DNA from: Pelagerythrobacter aerophilus
Lineage (GTDB): Bacteria > Pseudomonadota > Alphaproteobacteria > Sphingomonadales > Sphingomonadaceae
NCBI RefSeq assembly: GCF_003581645.1
Contig: NZ_QXFK01000016.1
Coordinates: forward strand, 248,001-312,000
Length of the DNA stretch: 64,000 bases
Reading direction: 5' to 3'
Shown here: in pieces, positions 41,288 through 51,152 of the stretch
Layout: each line of letters starts with the position of its first letter
Position numbering within the stretch: the stretch's first letter is position 1
Notes under the pieces: model-generated
The model's database searches: none
What the model was told of the DNA's origin: nothing
Seen by the model: the letters and a program-made list of their open reading frames with translations, nothing else
Made by a program: the position numbers and the translations under genes

Positions 41288-41839
41288 TCAGTCGGCAAGG
41301 CGGAGCAGAGTCAGCTTCGCCTTGCCGACACGTCTTTCGGCATCGATCGAAAGTCCCTTTATCACCACCGTCTCGTCCGCTCCGGTTTCCAGGGCGATCC
41401 AGGTAGCTTCCCCGATCCAGCCCAGTCGCAGCAGCCGATCGAGCGCCACCGCGCCGGCGCCGGTGCCGTAGGGCGGATCGAGCAGTATCAGATCCAGGGC
41501 GCTGTCGACCGGTCCCAGCGTCATGACCGATCCGGCGCGCACTTCGCTCCGCATGCGGGCGTCGAGCGCGGCGATGTTGGCGCGGATCGCCTTGAGTGCC
41601 GCGTCCTCCTGCTCCACGAACAGGCACTGTGCCGCGCCGCGCGAAAGCGCCTCCAGGCCAAGCGCGCCCGAGCCGGCAAACAAGTCGGCCACTGCAAGGT
41701 CCTCGAAGCTGCCGAGCCGGCTGGCGAGCATAGAGAACAGCGTCTCGCGCGTACGGTCTGCGGTTGGACGCGTCGCGTCGCTCTTCGGCGTGACGAGTTT
41801 GCGCCCGCGCCACTCGCCGGCGATCACCCGCATGCTCAT
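41288..41839 (-). CDS. rsmD: 16S rRNA (guanine966-N2)-methyltransferase
   Basis: A 183-residue methyltransferase. The RsmD N-terminus MRVIAGEWRGRKLVTP and RPTADRTRETLFSML are present, with the AdoMet motif VADLFAGSGALGLEAL and catalytic DPPYGTG. It modifies G966 of 16S rRNA. The start overlaps the stop of the upstream pseudouridine synthase gene, so both rRNA-modifying enzymes are coupled. Confidence 0.96.
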   Translation of the reverse strand: MSMRVIAGEWRGRKLVTPKSDATRPTADRTRETLFSMLASRLGSFEDLAVADLFAGSGALGLEALSRGAAQCLFVEQEDAALKAIRANIAALDARMRSEVRAGSVMTLGPVDSALDLILLDPPYGTGAGAVALDRLLRLGWIGEATWIALETGADETVVIKGLSIDAERRVGKAKLTLLRLAD

Positions 41840-42600
41840 GCGTTGCGCGTCCGCTTGAGGCTTGAGCGGAACCGCTCGATCTCGTGCTTCTGGATTTCCA
41901 CGACCGCGCCGCGGGGCAGTTCGCCGAGCGCGAAGGGGCCATAGCCGATGCGAATCAGGCGGCTCACTTGCAGGCCGAGGTGCTCAAGCACCCGCCGGAC
42001 CTCGCGGTTCTTACCTTCGGTGATGGTCAGCTCGATCCACTGGTTGCGGCCGGTGCGCCGTTCCATGTTGGCATCGATCCGGCCGTAGCGAACCCCGTCG
42101 ATGGTCAGGCCGTCGATCAGGTCCTCGAGCTGCCCCTGGGTGATCTCGCCGAACGTGCGCGCGCGGTAGGTGCGCGGGATGCCGCTGGCGGGCAGTTCCA
42201 TCGCACGCTTGAGCTCGCCGTCGTTGGTCAGCAGCAGCAGTCCCTCGGTATTGAGGTCGAGGCGGCCGATCGGCATCACCCGCCCGGCGCCTTTGGGGAG
42301 CGCATTGCGCAGCGCGGTGTAGATCGTCGCGCGGCCCTTCGGATCGCGTTCCGCGGTGATGAGGCCGGTCGGTTTGTGGAACGCGAACAGCCGCGTGCGC
42401 TCGGCCTTGCCGACCGGCTTGCCGTCCACGGTAACGCCGAGCAGATCGGGAATGATCGTCGCCGGGGTGTCGAGCACCTTGCCGTCGATCGCCACGCGGC
42501 CGTCGGCGATCATCCGCTCGACCTCGCGCCGGCTGGCGACGCCCGCGCGCGCGAGCAGCTTGGCGATGCGCTCGCCCTGCGGTTTTGGAATGTCGGCCAT
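41836..42600 (-). CDS. rRNA pseudouridine synthase, RluB/RsuA family
   Basis: A 254-residue protein. An N-terminal S4 RNA-binding domain (RIAKLLARAGVASRREVERMI) is followed by the catalytic MPIGRLDLNTEGLLLLTNDG, with the aspartate in GRLD, and ITEGKNREVRRVLEHLG. RluB acts on 23S U2605, RsuA on 16S U516; length and context favour RluB, but this is not certain. Confidence 0.92.
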   Translation of the reverse strand: MADIPKPQGERIAKLLARAGVASRREVERMIADGRVAIDGKVLDTPATIIPDLLGVTVDGKPVGKAERTRLFAFHKPTGLITAERDPKGRATIYTALRNALPKGAGRVMPIGRLDLNTEGLLLLTNDGELKRAMELPASGIPRTYRARTFGEITQGQLEDLIDGLTIDGVRYGRIDANMERRTGRNQWIELTITEGKNREVRRVLEHLGLQVSRLIRIGYGPFALGELPRGAVVEIQKHEIERFRSSLKRTRNA

Positions 42601-42631
42601 GCGGGGCCTCTACACGTCGCGTAGCGGGAGC

Positions 42632-42700
42632 GGAAGCTGGGATCGCTCTCCGACAGGTCTGACGATGTGGCACGCGATCCCAGCTTTCGCTGGGATGACG
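42632..42700. repeat. Paired palindromic element, copy D
   Basis: Lies between the pseudouridine synthase and Rieske genes. The right arm GATCCCAGCTTTCGCTGGG is complete and the left arm is shortened to AAGCTGGGATCGC. Read in reverse, the interior matches copy B (GCGTGCC, GACCTGTCGG). Confidence 0.85.
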
Positions 42701-42710
42701 GCTTGGACCG

Positions 42711-43874
42711 TCAATTCACTGCCCGCAGCGCCTCCTCCACCGTCTCGTGGAATCGCCGGATACCGCCTTCCAGCGTGCCCAGCGTCAGCGAGGGCACGGC
42801 CCCTGTGGAGAGCCCTTGCTGGCCAAGTTCCGCCGCGCGGAAGTCCTCGCTGGCGAAGACGCCGCCGTCGAGCAGGGCCCAGCTCCGTTCCCAGTGATCG
42901 CGTGCCTTGTCCGTGGCCGGATGCTCGGGGATGAGCATGAAATCCTCCACCAGCGTGTGGTCGTGGGCCTGCGGCATCATCACCATAACGTTGACGTAAT
43001 CCGGGCTGGGAATGATCAGCGCACCAGGAATGAGCTGGTAGGCGAAAGTCACCACCCGGCGCAGCGCGGCCATGTCGGTAAGGTCGACGCCTTCCATCTC
43101 CTCCAGCCGGCCGACGGCGGAGCGGGCGTGGGGCCCGACCATGTCGCCCGAGGTTACCCCATCCTTGAAGAAGGGTCCGATCGTCTGCGCGTGGAGCCGG
43201 GTGACATGGTAGCTCTCAAGGAAAGCATCCATGATGAGCTTCCAGTTCGCCGCGACCTCGTGCGTCTTGCGGCGGAACAGCACGTGCTCGCCCATGCCGA
43301 GCGCGTCGAAGTCATCGCCCAGCCGCTCGGCATCGGAGAAGTCGGCGCTCTCCTCCCGCGGACAGAACCAGATCAGCCCGCCGGTCTCGCGGCTCGGCAG
43401 TTCGATCAGCCCCATCGCATCCTTGTCGAGCCCGGGGAACGTGTCGGGGCGGGGTAGCGCGAGCAGGCGCCCGTCCACCGAATAAGTCCAGGCGTGGTAG
43501 GGGCAGACGAGCCGCTTCTGGCACAGGACCTCGCCGCCCTCGACCAGCCGGGTGCCGCGGTGGCGGCAGACGTTGAGGAAGACGTGCGCCATGCCCTCAC
43601 CGTCACGGGTAATCAGGAGCGGCCGCCCGGTCGCATCGTGCGGTACGGCCATGCCCGGTTCGGGCAGCAGGGCGGACGGACACAGGATCTGCGGCATCCG
43701 CTCGTAGATCGCCGCCTTCTCGCGCGCGAAATAGCCGGGGTCGGTATAAACGCTCGCCGGAACCTGGCTGACGCCCGCTTCGGCCCGGCTCTGCCCCTCG
43801 GCAATCGCGCGGGCGAGGGCGAGCATGCCCTCGGTCGGCCGCCGCGCGGGATGTTTGGTGTCGATAGCTTCCAT
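42711..43874 (-). CDS. Rieske-type aromatic ring oxygenase, large subunit
   Basis: A 387-residue iron-sulfur oxygenase. The Rieske ligands are Cys103 and His105 (CRH) and Cys124 and His127 (CPYH). The mononuclear iron motif lies in NWKLIMDAFLESYHVTRLH near 215-235. No small subunit, ferredoxin or reductase gene is adjacent, so its redox partner is encoded elsewhere. The substrate is unknown. The start at MEAIDTKHP is chosen as the first plausible codon downstream of a low-support extension. Confidence 0.9.
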   Translation of the reverse strand: MEAIDTKHPARRPTEGMLALARAIAEGQSRAEAGVSQVPASVYTDPGYFAREKAAIYERMPQILCPSALLPEPGMAVPHDATGRPLLITRDGEGMAHVFLNVCRHRGTRLVEGGEVLCQKRLVCPYHAWTYSVDGRLLALPRPDTFPGLDKDAMGLIELPSRETGGLIWFCPREESADFSDAERLGDDFDALGMGEHVLFRRKTHEVAANWKLIMDAFLESYHVTRLHAQTIGPFFKDGVTSGDMVGPHARSAVGRLEEMEGVDLTDMAALRRVVTFAYQLIPGALIIPSPDYVNVMVMMPQAHDHTLVEDFMLIPEHPATDKARDHWERSWALLDGGVFASEDFRAAELGQQGLSTGAVPSLTLGTLEGGIRRFHETVEEALRAVN

Positions 43875-43945
43875 AGCGCCTATTCCTGGCCCTCTCCGGC
43901 AGCTAGTGTCGCAGAAAATCGGGACAGACGGAAGGACGCTAGGGA

Positions 43946-45676
43946 ATGGCCGAGGTCGGCGAGAAGAAGAAGATTTCCGCTTGGCGCGCGCTCGGGATTG
44001 CACTCGGCAATCGCAAGACTGGCTTCATGCTCTTGTTCGGCTTTGCCAGCGGACTGCCGTTTGCGCTGTTTCTCGGCACGCTGTTCGCTTGGCTGACCGA
44101 GGCGGATGTCGACCTGGAGACGATGGGGATCTTTTCGCTCATCGGGCTCGCCTACGCCTTCCAGTTTCTCTGGTCCCCGCTGATCGACAAGGTCAGTATC
44201 CCGGTGCTGAGCCGGTTGGGCAGGCGCAAGCAGTGGATCGTGCCGGCGCAGCTCCTCCTCGGCGGCATTCTCATCACGATGAGCGTGCTCGAACCTCGCA
44301 GCCAGCTCGGCATGTTCTCATTGCTTGCCGGGATCGGAGCCTTCGCCAGTGCGACGCAGGACATTGCCATAAACGCTTGGCGTATCGACGTTGCGGACGA
44401 GGTTGCGACGATCGACATCCTCTCGACCGTTTACCAGATGGGCTACAGGCTGTCCTCGCTGGTCGGCGGCGCATTCGGGCTCATCATTGCGGCCCGCATC
44501 GGCTGGCCGGAAACCTATATGCTGATGGGGGGCATATTGCTGGCGGTAGGATTCGTCGGACTCTGGGCCCCGAATGCAACCGAAGAGGCGAGCGAGGTTG
44601 CCAGCGAGAGCGAGCGCCAGGTCCGTGCTCTGCGTCAAGCGGGTGAGCTCGCGCCGGGGGTTCGCAACCGTGCGCTTGCACTCGTCGGGCTCCTGTGGGC
44701 GGGGGCTATCGGCGTCGTGCTGGCGTTCATGATCATGTCGATGACCTACGCGCCCGAGGATCGGCCCAATCCGACCGAATTCACTCTGAATGTCGGCCCG
44801 TGGATCGTGGTCGCTACGATCATTTTGCCGGCTCTCATTGCCGGATGGCTGGCGTCGAAGAAGAGAAACGGCGAACATGTCCTCTCCGAAGACCAGGCGC
44901 CTGCGAAGGGCGGGGCCTATGCGGCGGACCATCTCTATCGAGCGCTTGTCCTCCCGCTCGTCGAATTCGTCGGCCGGATGGGCTGGTCGCTGGTCCTGAT
45001 CTTGGCCGTGGTCCTGACCTACCGCATATGCGATGCGATCTGGGGCACGTTTGCCTATCCGTTCTATCTCGGCGAGCTCCAGTACACGAACGACGATGTT
45101 GCGTTCGCCTCGAAATTCTTCGGGGTGGGGGCGATTATCGCGGGGCTCGCGCTCGGAGGGCTGATGTTGACGACGATTGGTCGCATGGCAACGCTGCTGA
45201 TCGGCGGCATCATGGCCGCGCTGACCAACCTGCTCTACGCGGACATGGCCCTTGGCGGAGCGAATATGCAGGCGTTCAGCGACGCCATCGGGTTCACGTA
45301 CCTCATCGAGCAAATCCCGGGCATCGGCGATGCCGAACTTGCGAAGCTTACCATTACCATCGCGTTCGAGAACCTTGCCATCGGTATCGCGGGCGCAGCC
45401 TATATCGCCTGGTTGTCGTCGATCGTGTCAAAGCAATTCAGCGCCGTTCAATACGCCTTGCTTTCGTCTCTCACGCTCCTCGTCGGCACGCTCGGCCGAG
45501 GCGCACTGGGCGAGATGATCGAGGAACAGGGCTATTACGACGTCTTTATTTTGACCACCTGGATCGGGCTCGCAGCGGCGGTGCTGGTGTGCCTGGAATG
45601 GTGGCGGGAAAGCCGTGGAAAGCGGAGCGCGGGAGTCATCGCGCCCGAAGCTGGCGAAGCAATCCCTGCCAAGTAA
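43946..45676 (+). CDS. MFS transporter, AmpG-like
   Basis: A 576-residue membrane protein with 12 or more hydrophobic segments and AmpG-type blocks: LLFGFASGLPFALFLGTLFAWL near 30, LYSPLIDK-like FLWSPLIDKV, LGRRKQWI, and ATQDIAINAWRIDV. AmpG carries muropeptides from periplasm to cytoplasm for cell-wall recycling. It is longer than E. coli AmpG because of a charged insert around 210-240. It converges with folC, with stops directly adjacent. Confidence 0.82.
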   Translation: MAEVGEKKKISAWRALGIALGNRKTGFMLLFGFASGLPFALFLGTLFAWLTEADVDLETMGIFSLIGLAYAFQFLWSPLIDKVSIPVLSRLGRRKQWIVPAQLLLGGILITMSVLEPRSQLGMFSLLAGIGAFASATQDIAINAWRIDVADEVATIDILSTVYQMGYRLSSLVGGAFGLIIAARIGWPETYMLMGGILLAVGFVGLWAPNATEEASEVASESERQVRALRQAGELAPGVRNRALALVGLLWAGAIGVVLAFMIMSMTYAPEDRPNPTEFTLNVGPWIVVATIILPALIAGWLASKKRNGEHVLSEDQAPAKGGAYAADHLYRALVLPLVEFVGRMGWSLVLILAVVLTYRICDAIWGTFAYPFYLGELQYTNDDVAFASKFFGVGAIIAGLALGGLMLTTIGRMATLLIGGIMAALTNLLYADMALGGANMQAFSDAIGFTYLIEQIPGIGDAELAKLTITIAFENLAIGIAGAAYIAWLSSIVSKQFSAVQYALLSSLTLLVGTLGRGALGEMIEEQGYYDVFILTTWIGLAAAVLVCLEWWRESRGKRSAGVIAPEAGEAIPAK

Positions 45677-46972
45677 TCAGTCCGGCCATTCGTCATTGAG
45701 CCGCAGCACCTCGCCCGCGAGGTAGAGCGAACCGGCGATCAGCACCGGCAGGTCATCGTCGGGCAAGGCGGCGAGGGCGGCGGTCACATCGGGCGCGCCG
45801 CTGGCGATCTCGCCGAAGGCCTCGGGCGGGTAGTGATCGTGGTCGGGCACGGGCACCGCGGTGAGGCTGGCGATGCTCGGCGCGAGGGGAGCGACGAGCG
45901 CCATCGGATTCTTGCCCTCGATCATGCCGATCACGAGGTGTAGCCGCTGCCCGGTGAAGTGCTCCGCGAGGGTGGCCCCGGCGCTTGGGTTGTGGCCGCC
46001 GTCGAGCCAGGCCTCGCGCTCGCCGGTCAGCGGACCGGACGCGAGGCGCTGGAGCCGGGCGGGCCAACGCGCGGTGCGGATACCCGCTGCCATGGCCTCG
46101 GGTGAAACGGACACCGCCTGCTGATGCCGCAGCAGCGCCACCGCCAGCGCTGCATTGAACGCCTGATGCCGGCCCGGCAGCGTCGGAAGGGGCAGCGAGA
46201 GTGTGCCTTGTGCGTCGGCGTAGGCGATGTGATCCTCGGCGACATTGGCGCTCCATCCACCGTCCGCTCCTAGGGCGAACGTCGGCGCGCCCACCCGGTC
46301 CGCCACCCGTTCGACTGCCGTGGCTGCTTGGGGCGGGTATTCGAATGTCACCAGCGGCACACCCGGCTTGGCGATGCCCGCTTTCTCGAACGCGATGCGC
46401 GCGAGCGGTTCCGCCGGCACGTCGTCGTCCGGAGCGAGCAGGAAACGTTCGTGGTCGATGCCGAGTGCGGCGATCCCGCACGCTACCGGTTCGGGGATCA
46501 CATTGGTCGCGTCGAACCGGCCACCGAGACCGACTTCGACCACGCAGGTATCGGCCGGCACGCGGGCGAATTCGAGGAAGGTGGCGGCGATTGTCACTTC
46601 GAAGAAGCTGGGGGCGAGGTCGCTCCCGGCGTCGAGCACTTCCGCGAGCAGTTCGGCCAGGCGCGCGTCGGGGATCAGTTCGCCCGCCACGCGAATGCGC
46701 TCGTTATAGCGCACGAGGTGCGGGCTGGTGGCAGCGTGAACGCGGTGCCCCTGCGCCTCCAGCATGGCGCGCAGGAAGGCGCAGGTAGAGCCCTTGCCGT
46801 TGGTTCCGGCGACGTGGAACACCGGGGGGAGCGCCAGGTGCGGATCGCCGAGCCGGGCCAGCAGGGTGCGGATCGTCTCGAGCCCGAGCCGCCCCTGCGG
46901 CACGGAAAGCGCCGCCAGCCGGTCGAGCTGCGCCTGAACCGCGGGGTCCGAGGAAGTGCCGAAGTCTTTCAT
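45677..46972 (-). CDS. folC: Dihydrofolate / folylpolyglutamate synthase
   Basis: A 431-residue Mur-ligase-like enzyme that attaches glutamate to dihydropteroate and folates. The P-loop HVAGTNGKGSTCAFLRAML is near 53-70; SPHLVRYNERIRV and LGGRFDATNV follow, and DGGHNPSAG is near 320. Its start codon lies only about 5 bases from repeat copy E, so the ribosome site falls within or at the edge of that repeat. It follows accD, trpA and trpB in the usual alphaproteobacterial order. Confidence 0.96.
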   Translation of the reverse strand: MKDFGTSSDPAVQAQLDRLAALSVPQGRLGLETIRTLLARLGDPHLALPPVFHVAGTNGKGSTCAFLRAMLEAQGHRVHAATSPHLVRYNERIRVAGELIPDARLAELLAEVLDAGSDLAPSFFEVTIAATFLEFARVPADTCVVEVGLGGRFDATNVIPEPVACGIAALGIDHERFLLAPDDDVPAEPLARIAFEKAGIAKPGVPLVTFEYPPQAATAVERVADRVGAPTFALGADGGWSANVAEDHIAYADAQGTLSLPLPTLPGRHQAFNAALAVALLRHQQAVSVSPEAMAAGIRTARWPARLQRLASGPLTGEREAWLDGGHNPSAGATLAEHFTGQRLHLVIGMIEGKNPMALVAPLAPSIASLTAVPVPDHDHYPPEAFGEIASGAPDVTAALAALPDDDLPVLIAGSLYLAGEVLRLNDEWPD

Positions 46973-46977
46973 GGCGT

Positions 46978-47059
46978 CGTCATCCCGGCGAAAGCCGGGA
47001 TCGCTGTCCTCACGCTCCGGGCTTGCTGCACGCGATTCCAGCTTTTGCCGGAATGGCGG
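46978..47059. repeat. Paired palindromic element, copy E
   Basis: An 82-bp unit in the accD-folC gap. Left arm CCCGGCGAAAGCCGGG after GTCAT; right arm is degenerate (ATTCCAGCTTTTGCCGGAAT). It abuts the folC start codon. Confidence 0.8.
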
Positions 47060-47065
47060 CTTGCA

Positions 47066-47914
47066 TCAAGCCGCCGCCCTCGGCTGCAGGTAATCGAGCA
47101 GGCTCGCCAGCGTGGCCTTCAGGTCGCGCCGATTGACGACCATGTCGACCATCCCGTGCTTGTGCAGATACTCCGCGCGCTGGAAACCTTCGGGCAGCTT
47201 CTCGCGGATCGTATCCTGGATCACGCGCTGACCTGCGAAGCCGATCAGGGCGCCGGGCTCGGCGATATGCACGTCGCCGAGCATGGCGTAGCTGGCGGTT
47301 ACGCCGCCCGTAGTCGGATCGGTCAGCAGCACGATATAGGGCAGGCCGGCCTCTTTTAGCCGGCGCGTCATCACGGTTGCCTTGGGCATCTGCATCAGGC
47401 TGAGAATGCCCTCCTGCATTCGCGCGCCGCCCGCCGCGGTGACGACGATATAGGCGCACTTGCGGGTCAGCGCGCGCTCTGCGCCCTGGCAGAAGGCGGT
47501 GCCCACGGCCATGCCCATACTGCCGCCCATGAAGCTGAAGTCCTGCACGCCGAGGACCGCCGGACGGCCCTCGATCGCGCCCGAGCCCACAGTGAAGGCA
47601 TCCTTGTGCGGGTTCTTCGCGCGCGCCTGCTTCAGCCGGTCGGTGTATTTCTTCGTATCGCGGAATTTGAGCGGGTCTTCGGCGACATCGGGCTGCTGCA
47701 GCACCTCGTAACCGTCGTCGAGCAACTGGCGCAGTCGCTCGTCGGCGCCGATCCGGCCGTGGTGGCCGCAGCGCGGGCAGACCTTGAGGTTTTCCTCGTA
47801 TTCCTTCGTGAACAGCATCTCCGAGCAGCCGGGGCATTTGACCCACAGCGTTTCCTCGGTCGTGCGCTTGGCCACGAAAGGCAGCGAATTGCGGACGCGG
47901 GTGAACCAGTTCAT
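47066..47914 (-). CDS. accD: Acetyl-CoA carboxylase carboxyltransferase, beta subunit
   Basis: A 282-residue subunit that transfers the carboxyl group from biotin to acetyl-CoA, making malonyl-CoA for fatty acid synthesis. An N-terminal four-cysteine zinc ribbon (CPGCSEMLF and CPRCGHHGR) and the crotonase-like core with [15 protein letters not shown] are present. It lies between trpA and folC. Confidence 0.97.
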   Translation of the reverse strand: MNWFTRVRNSLPFVAKRTTEETLWVKCPGCSEMLFTKEYEENLKVCPRCGHHGRIGADERLRQLLDDGYEVLQQPDVAEDPLKFRDTKKYTDRLKQARAKNPHKDAFTVGSGAIEGRPAVLGVQDFSFMGGSMGMAVGTAFCQGAERALTRKCAYIVVTAAGGARMQEGILSLMQMPKATVMTRRLKEAGLPYIVLLTDPTTGGVTASYAMLGDVHIAEPGALIGFAGQRVIQDTIREKLPEGFQRAEYLHKHGMVDMVVNRRDLKATLASLLDYLQPRAAA

Positions 47915-47950
47915 GGGCTGGGCCTTAAACCGAAATCGAGCGAATGACAG

Positions 47951-47974
47951 CCCCCTCCCGTTCGCGGGAGGGGA
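47951..47974 (-). terminator. Hairpin after trpA
   Basis: CCCCTCCC-GTTCGC-GGGAGGGG sits 3 bases after the trpA stop, before accD. No T tract follows, so it may only modulate readthrough into accD. Confidence 0.4.
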
Positions 47975-47976
47975 GA

Positions 47977-48759
47977 TCAGCGGGCGGTGCGGATCTCCTC
48001 GGAGAGCGCCGATGTGAGCTTGCGCAGATGCTCGGGCGCGTCCCTGCCGTGCTCGCCCACTAGCTCGACGAGCGCAGAGCCGACCACTACCCCATCCGCA
48101 ACCCGGGCGATGGCCGCAGCCTGTTCGGGCGTGCGCACGCCGAAACCGACGGCGACCGGCAGATCCGTTGCCGCCTTGAGACGTTCGACCGCTTCCTCGA
48201 TGCTTGCCTGCACCGCCTGCTGCTTGCCGGTGATCCCCGCGACCGAAACGTAGTAGAGGAACCCGGTCGAGCCCTCGAGCACTTGCGGGAGCCGCGCGGC
48301 ATCGGTGGTCGGAGTGGCGAGGCGGATCGGGGCGATACCGGCCGCACGCAGCGCGGGGCCGAGCGCGTCGTCTTCCTCAGGCGGAATGTCGACGCAGATC
48401 ACCCCGTCGACGCCAGCCTCGGCGGCGGCGGAGGCGAACCACTCGGGCCCGCGCCGCACCATCGGGTTGGCATAGCCCATCAGGACGAGTGGTACGTCGG
48501 GATGGCGCTGGCGGAATTCGCGCGCGATCCGCAGCACCTCGGCCGTGGTCGTCCCCGCGCCGAGGGAGCGGATATTCGCCGCCTGGATCGCCGGGCCATC
48601 GGCCATCGGATCGGTGAACGGCATGCCAAGCTCGATCAGATCCGCGCCGCCTTCGACCAACGCATCGAGATTGGCCGCGGTGTCGCCGTCACCCGCGGTG
48701 ATGAAGGTGACGAGCGCGGGATGCGGCTTGGCGAAGGCGGAGGAGAGGCGGCTGCTCAT
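47977..48759 (-). CDS. trpA: Tryptophan synthase alpha chain
   Basis: A 260-residue TIM-barrel subunit that cleaves indole-3-glycerol phosphate. The catalytic glutamate is in [16 protein letters not shown], and the catalytic aspartate block is [23 protein letters not shown] closes the active site. The start ATG is 2 bases from repeat copy F, so the ribosome-binding region lies inside the repeat. Confidence 0.97.
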   Translation of the reverse strand: MSSRLSSAFAKPHPALVTFITAGDGDTAANLDALVEGGADLIELGMPFTDPMADGPAIQAANIRSLGAGTTTAEVLRIAREFRQRHPDVPLVLMGYANPMVRRGPEWFASAAAEAGVDGVICVDIPPEEDDALGPALRAAGIAPIRLATPTTDAARLPQVLEGSTGFLYYVSVAGITGKQQAVQASIEEAVERLKAATDLPVAVGFGVRTPEQAAAIARVADGVVVGSALVELVGEHGRDAPEHLRKLTSALSEEIRTAR

Positions 48760-48761
48760 CG

Positions 48762-48842
48762 CGTCATCCCAGCGAAAGCTGGGATCGCCCTCGGGAAAGG
48801 GCGGCCTAGTGGCATGCGACCCGAGCTTTCGCTGGGGTGACG
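48762..48842. repeat. Paired palindromic element, copy F
   Basis: An 81-bp unit in the trpB-trpA gap. Left arm CCCAGCGAAAGCTGGG after GTCAT; right arm CCGAGCTTTCGCTGGGG followed by TGACG. It lies directly against the trpA start. Confidence 0.85.
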
Positions 48843-48877
48843 GTGATGCTCAGGCGCAGGGTGAAACGGCATATGCA

Positions 48878-50092
48878 TCAAAGCTCCACCCCCAGCTTGT
48901 CGGCCACGGTGAAGATGTCCTTGTCCCCCCGGCCCGAGACGTTGACGAGGATGATCTGATCCTTGCTATAGTCGTCCGCCAGCTTGTGCAGGGCGGCCAG
49001 GGCGTGGGAGCTTTCGAGGGCGGGGATGATGCCTTCGAGGCGGCAGCAGAGCTGGAACGCCTCGAGCGCCTCGTCATCGCCGATCGGCAGGTATTTCACC
49101 CGGCCGCTTTCGTACAGCCACGAATGCTCGGGTCCGATGCCGGGATAGTCGAGACCCGCGCTGATCGAGTGCGCCTCGGTGATCTGGCCGTCCTCGTCCT
49201 GCAGCAGGTAAGTCTTGTTACCGTGGAGCACGCCTGGTGCGCCGCCGGTGAGGCTGGCGGCGTGCTGGCCACTCTCGATCCCGTGGCCCGCAGCCTCGAC
49301 GCCGATCATCGCAACGTCGGGGTCGTCGAGGAACGGATGGAACAGGCCGATCGCATTCGATCCGCCGCCGACCGCCGCGATCAGCAGGTCGGGCAGGCGG
49401 CCGGTGCGGGCGAGCATCTGCGCGCGCGCTTCCTTGCCGATCACGCTCTGGAAGTCGCGCACCAGCTCAGGGTAGGGATGCGGCCCCGCGGCCGTGCCGA
49501 TGATGTAGAAGGTGTCGTGGACATTGGCGACCCAGTGGCGCAGCGCCTCGTTCATCGCGTCCTTCAGCGTCGCGGCGCCGCTGTCTACCGGCACGACTTC
49601 GGCGCCGAGCAGCTTCATGCGGAACACGTTCGGCTGCTGACGGGCGACGTCGGTCGCGCCCATGAAGATCGTGCAGGGCAAGCCGAAGCGCGCGCAGACG
49701 GTGGCGGTGGCGACGCCGTGCTGACCCGCCCCGGTTTCGGCAATGATCTTTGTCTTGCCCATACGGATCGCGAGCAGGATCTGGCCGATGCAGTTGTTGA
49801 TCTTGTGCGCACCGGTGTGGTTGAGCTCTTCCCGCTTGAACCACACTTGCGCGCCGCCCAGCGCCTCAGTGAGCCGTTCCGCGAAATAGAGCGGACTAGG
49901 CCGGCCGACGTAGTGTTCGAGCAGGTCGTCGAACTGCTGCTGGAACGCAGGGTCTGCCTTGGCCGCTCGATATTCGCGCTCCAGATCGAGCACGAGCGGC
50001 ATTAGCGTTTCGGCAACATAGCGCCCGCCGTAGGCACCGAAATGGCCCCGTTCGTCGGGCTGGTTGCGAAACGAGTTGGGTGGCGTGGTCAT
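48878..50092 (-). CDS. trpB: Tryptophan synthase beta chain
   Basis: A 404-residue PLP enzyme that condenses indole and serine into tryptophan. The start is [26 protein letters not shown], a typical N-terminus. The PLP lysine lies in [11 protein letters not shown], with [12 protein letters not shown] and the phosphate-binding [10 protein letters not shown] loop. Open frame upstream to 50311 is not family-like. Confidence 0.98.
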   Translation of the reverse strand: MTTPPNSFRNQPDERGHFGAYGGRYVAETLMPLVLDLEREYRAAKADPAFQQQFDDLLEHYVGRPSPLYFAERLTEALGGAQVWFKREELNHTGAHKINNCIGQILLAIRMGKTKIIAETGAGQHGVATATVCARFGLPCTIFMGATDVARQQPNVFRMKLLGAEVVPVDSGAATLKDAMNEALRHWVANVHDTFYIIGTAAGPHPYPELVRDFQSVIGKEARAQMLARTGRLPDLLIAAVGGGSNAIGLFHPFLDDPDVAMIGVEAAGHGIESGQHAASLTGGAPGVLHGNKTYLLQDEDGQITEAHSISAGLDYPGIGPEHSWLYESGRVKYLPIGDDEALEAFQLCCRLEGIIPALESSHALAALHKLADDYSKDQIILVNVSGRGDKDIFTVADKLGVEL

Positions 50093-50337
50093 GGCGCGAT
50101 CGCGCTTGGCAGAGCCGCCGGGGCTTGTCCAGAATCCAGCAGTTGGCCGGGTGCAGATCGCGGCGGCGGGACCGGTGTTGCACCCGAGCAACACAGCGTT
50201 TTTCTTGCAAGGTAGATACTTTTTGGCGCTGGGATCCGGATGTCCGATCCCCAGATACGGCCTGCCGCAATACAGTGCGGTTAATACAACTCTACCAACC
50301 AATAGATTCAAGTTATACTTGAACGGAGAAAATAATA

Positions 50338-50925
50338 ATGAATACTAAGTTCGCAGTTATCGCCTCTGCTTCTTTCCTCGCGCTGGCAGCAACTCCGGCG
50401 ATGGCCGAGCCGTTTTCAGGGCCGTACGTCGGTGTCGAGGCCGGTCTCGACAGCTACGAAGTCCAGGCCGATGACGTGTTCGCCGCTGGCGACCACTACG
50501 ACGGCCTGAGCGGCAATGGTGTCGTGGGCGCCGTGTTTGCCGGCTACGACCTCCCGCTGGGCACCTCGGCCTTCGTCGGCGTCGAAGGCAAGGCTGCGCT
50601 GAGCGCCGCCGAAATCACCGTCGACACCGGTGAAGACGCGTTCACCGTCGGCGCGAAGGAAACCTTCGGCGCCACCGCCCGCCTCGGTGCGATGCTCAAC
50701 GACAGCACCGGCATCTACGGCCGCGCAGGGTGGGAAAACACCCGGTTCAAGGCAGAGCTGAACGGCGAGGGCGATAGCGATCGCGACGATGCGCTGGTTC
50801 TCGGCGCCGGTCTGGAAACCCGGTTTGGCGACGCGACCTCATTCCGCGTCGAGTACACCTATGCCGACTACAGCGACTTCATCAAGAACAACTCCGTTCG
50901 CGCGGGCGTCGCCTACCGCTTCTGA
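50338..50925 (+). CDS. Outer membrane beta-barrel protein 1
   Basis: A 195-residue protein with a signal peptide (cleavage near AMAEP, about 23) and alternating polar/hydrophobic strands typical of an 8-stranded opacity-type barrel. It ends in aromatic Phe (AGVAYRF), the usual recognition signal for outer-membrane insertion. A low-GC leader with GGAGAA before the ATG is seen. It is opposite in direction to trpF and trpB. Confidence 0.85.
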   Translation: MNTKFAVIASASFLALAATPAMAEPFSGPYVGVEAGLDSYEVQADDVFAAGDHYDGLSGNGVVGAVFAGYDLPLGTSAFVGVEGKAALSAAEITVDTGEDAFTVGAKETFGATARLGAMLNDSTGIYGRAGWENTRFKAELNGEGDSDRDDALVLGAGLETRFGDATSFRVEYTYADYSDFIKNNSVRAGVAYRF

Positions 50926-50950
50926 TCGGCAGCGATGCAAGACAACCGGA

Positions 50951-50977
50951 GGGGCGGCCGATCGGCCGCCCCTTTTT
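50951..50977 (+). terminator. Terminator of barrel gene 1
   Basis: GGGGCGGCCGATCGGCCGCCCC, a perfect palindrome, followed by TTTTT, 25 bases after the stop. Confidence 0.95.
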
Positions 50978-51152
50978 GTTGCGAGGCGCCCGCGGCGGTC
51001 AAGTACGACATTCGTCGAGAGTGAAACGATGTTGCTCGAACCGGGAATGTCGTTCGTCGACGGTAAATGAAAGATACAGGATCGGCTCCCCAGATGCGGC
51101 CAATCGAACGGACGGGATGGGCCCGCGCCGGATCGTGGAGTTGAGAAAAACA

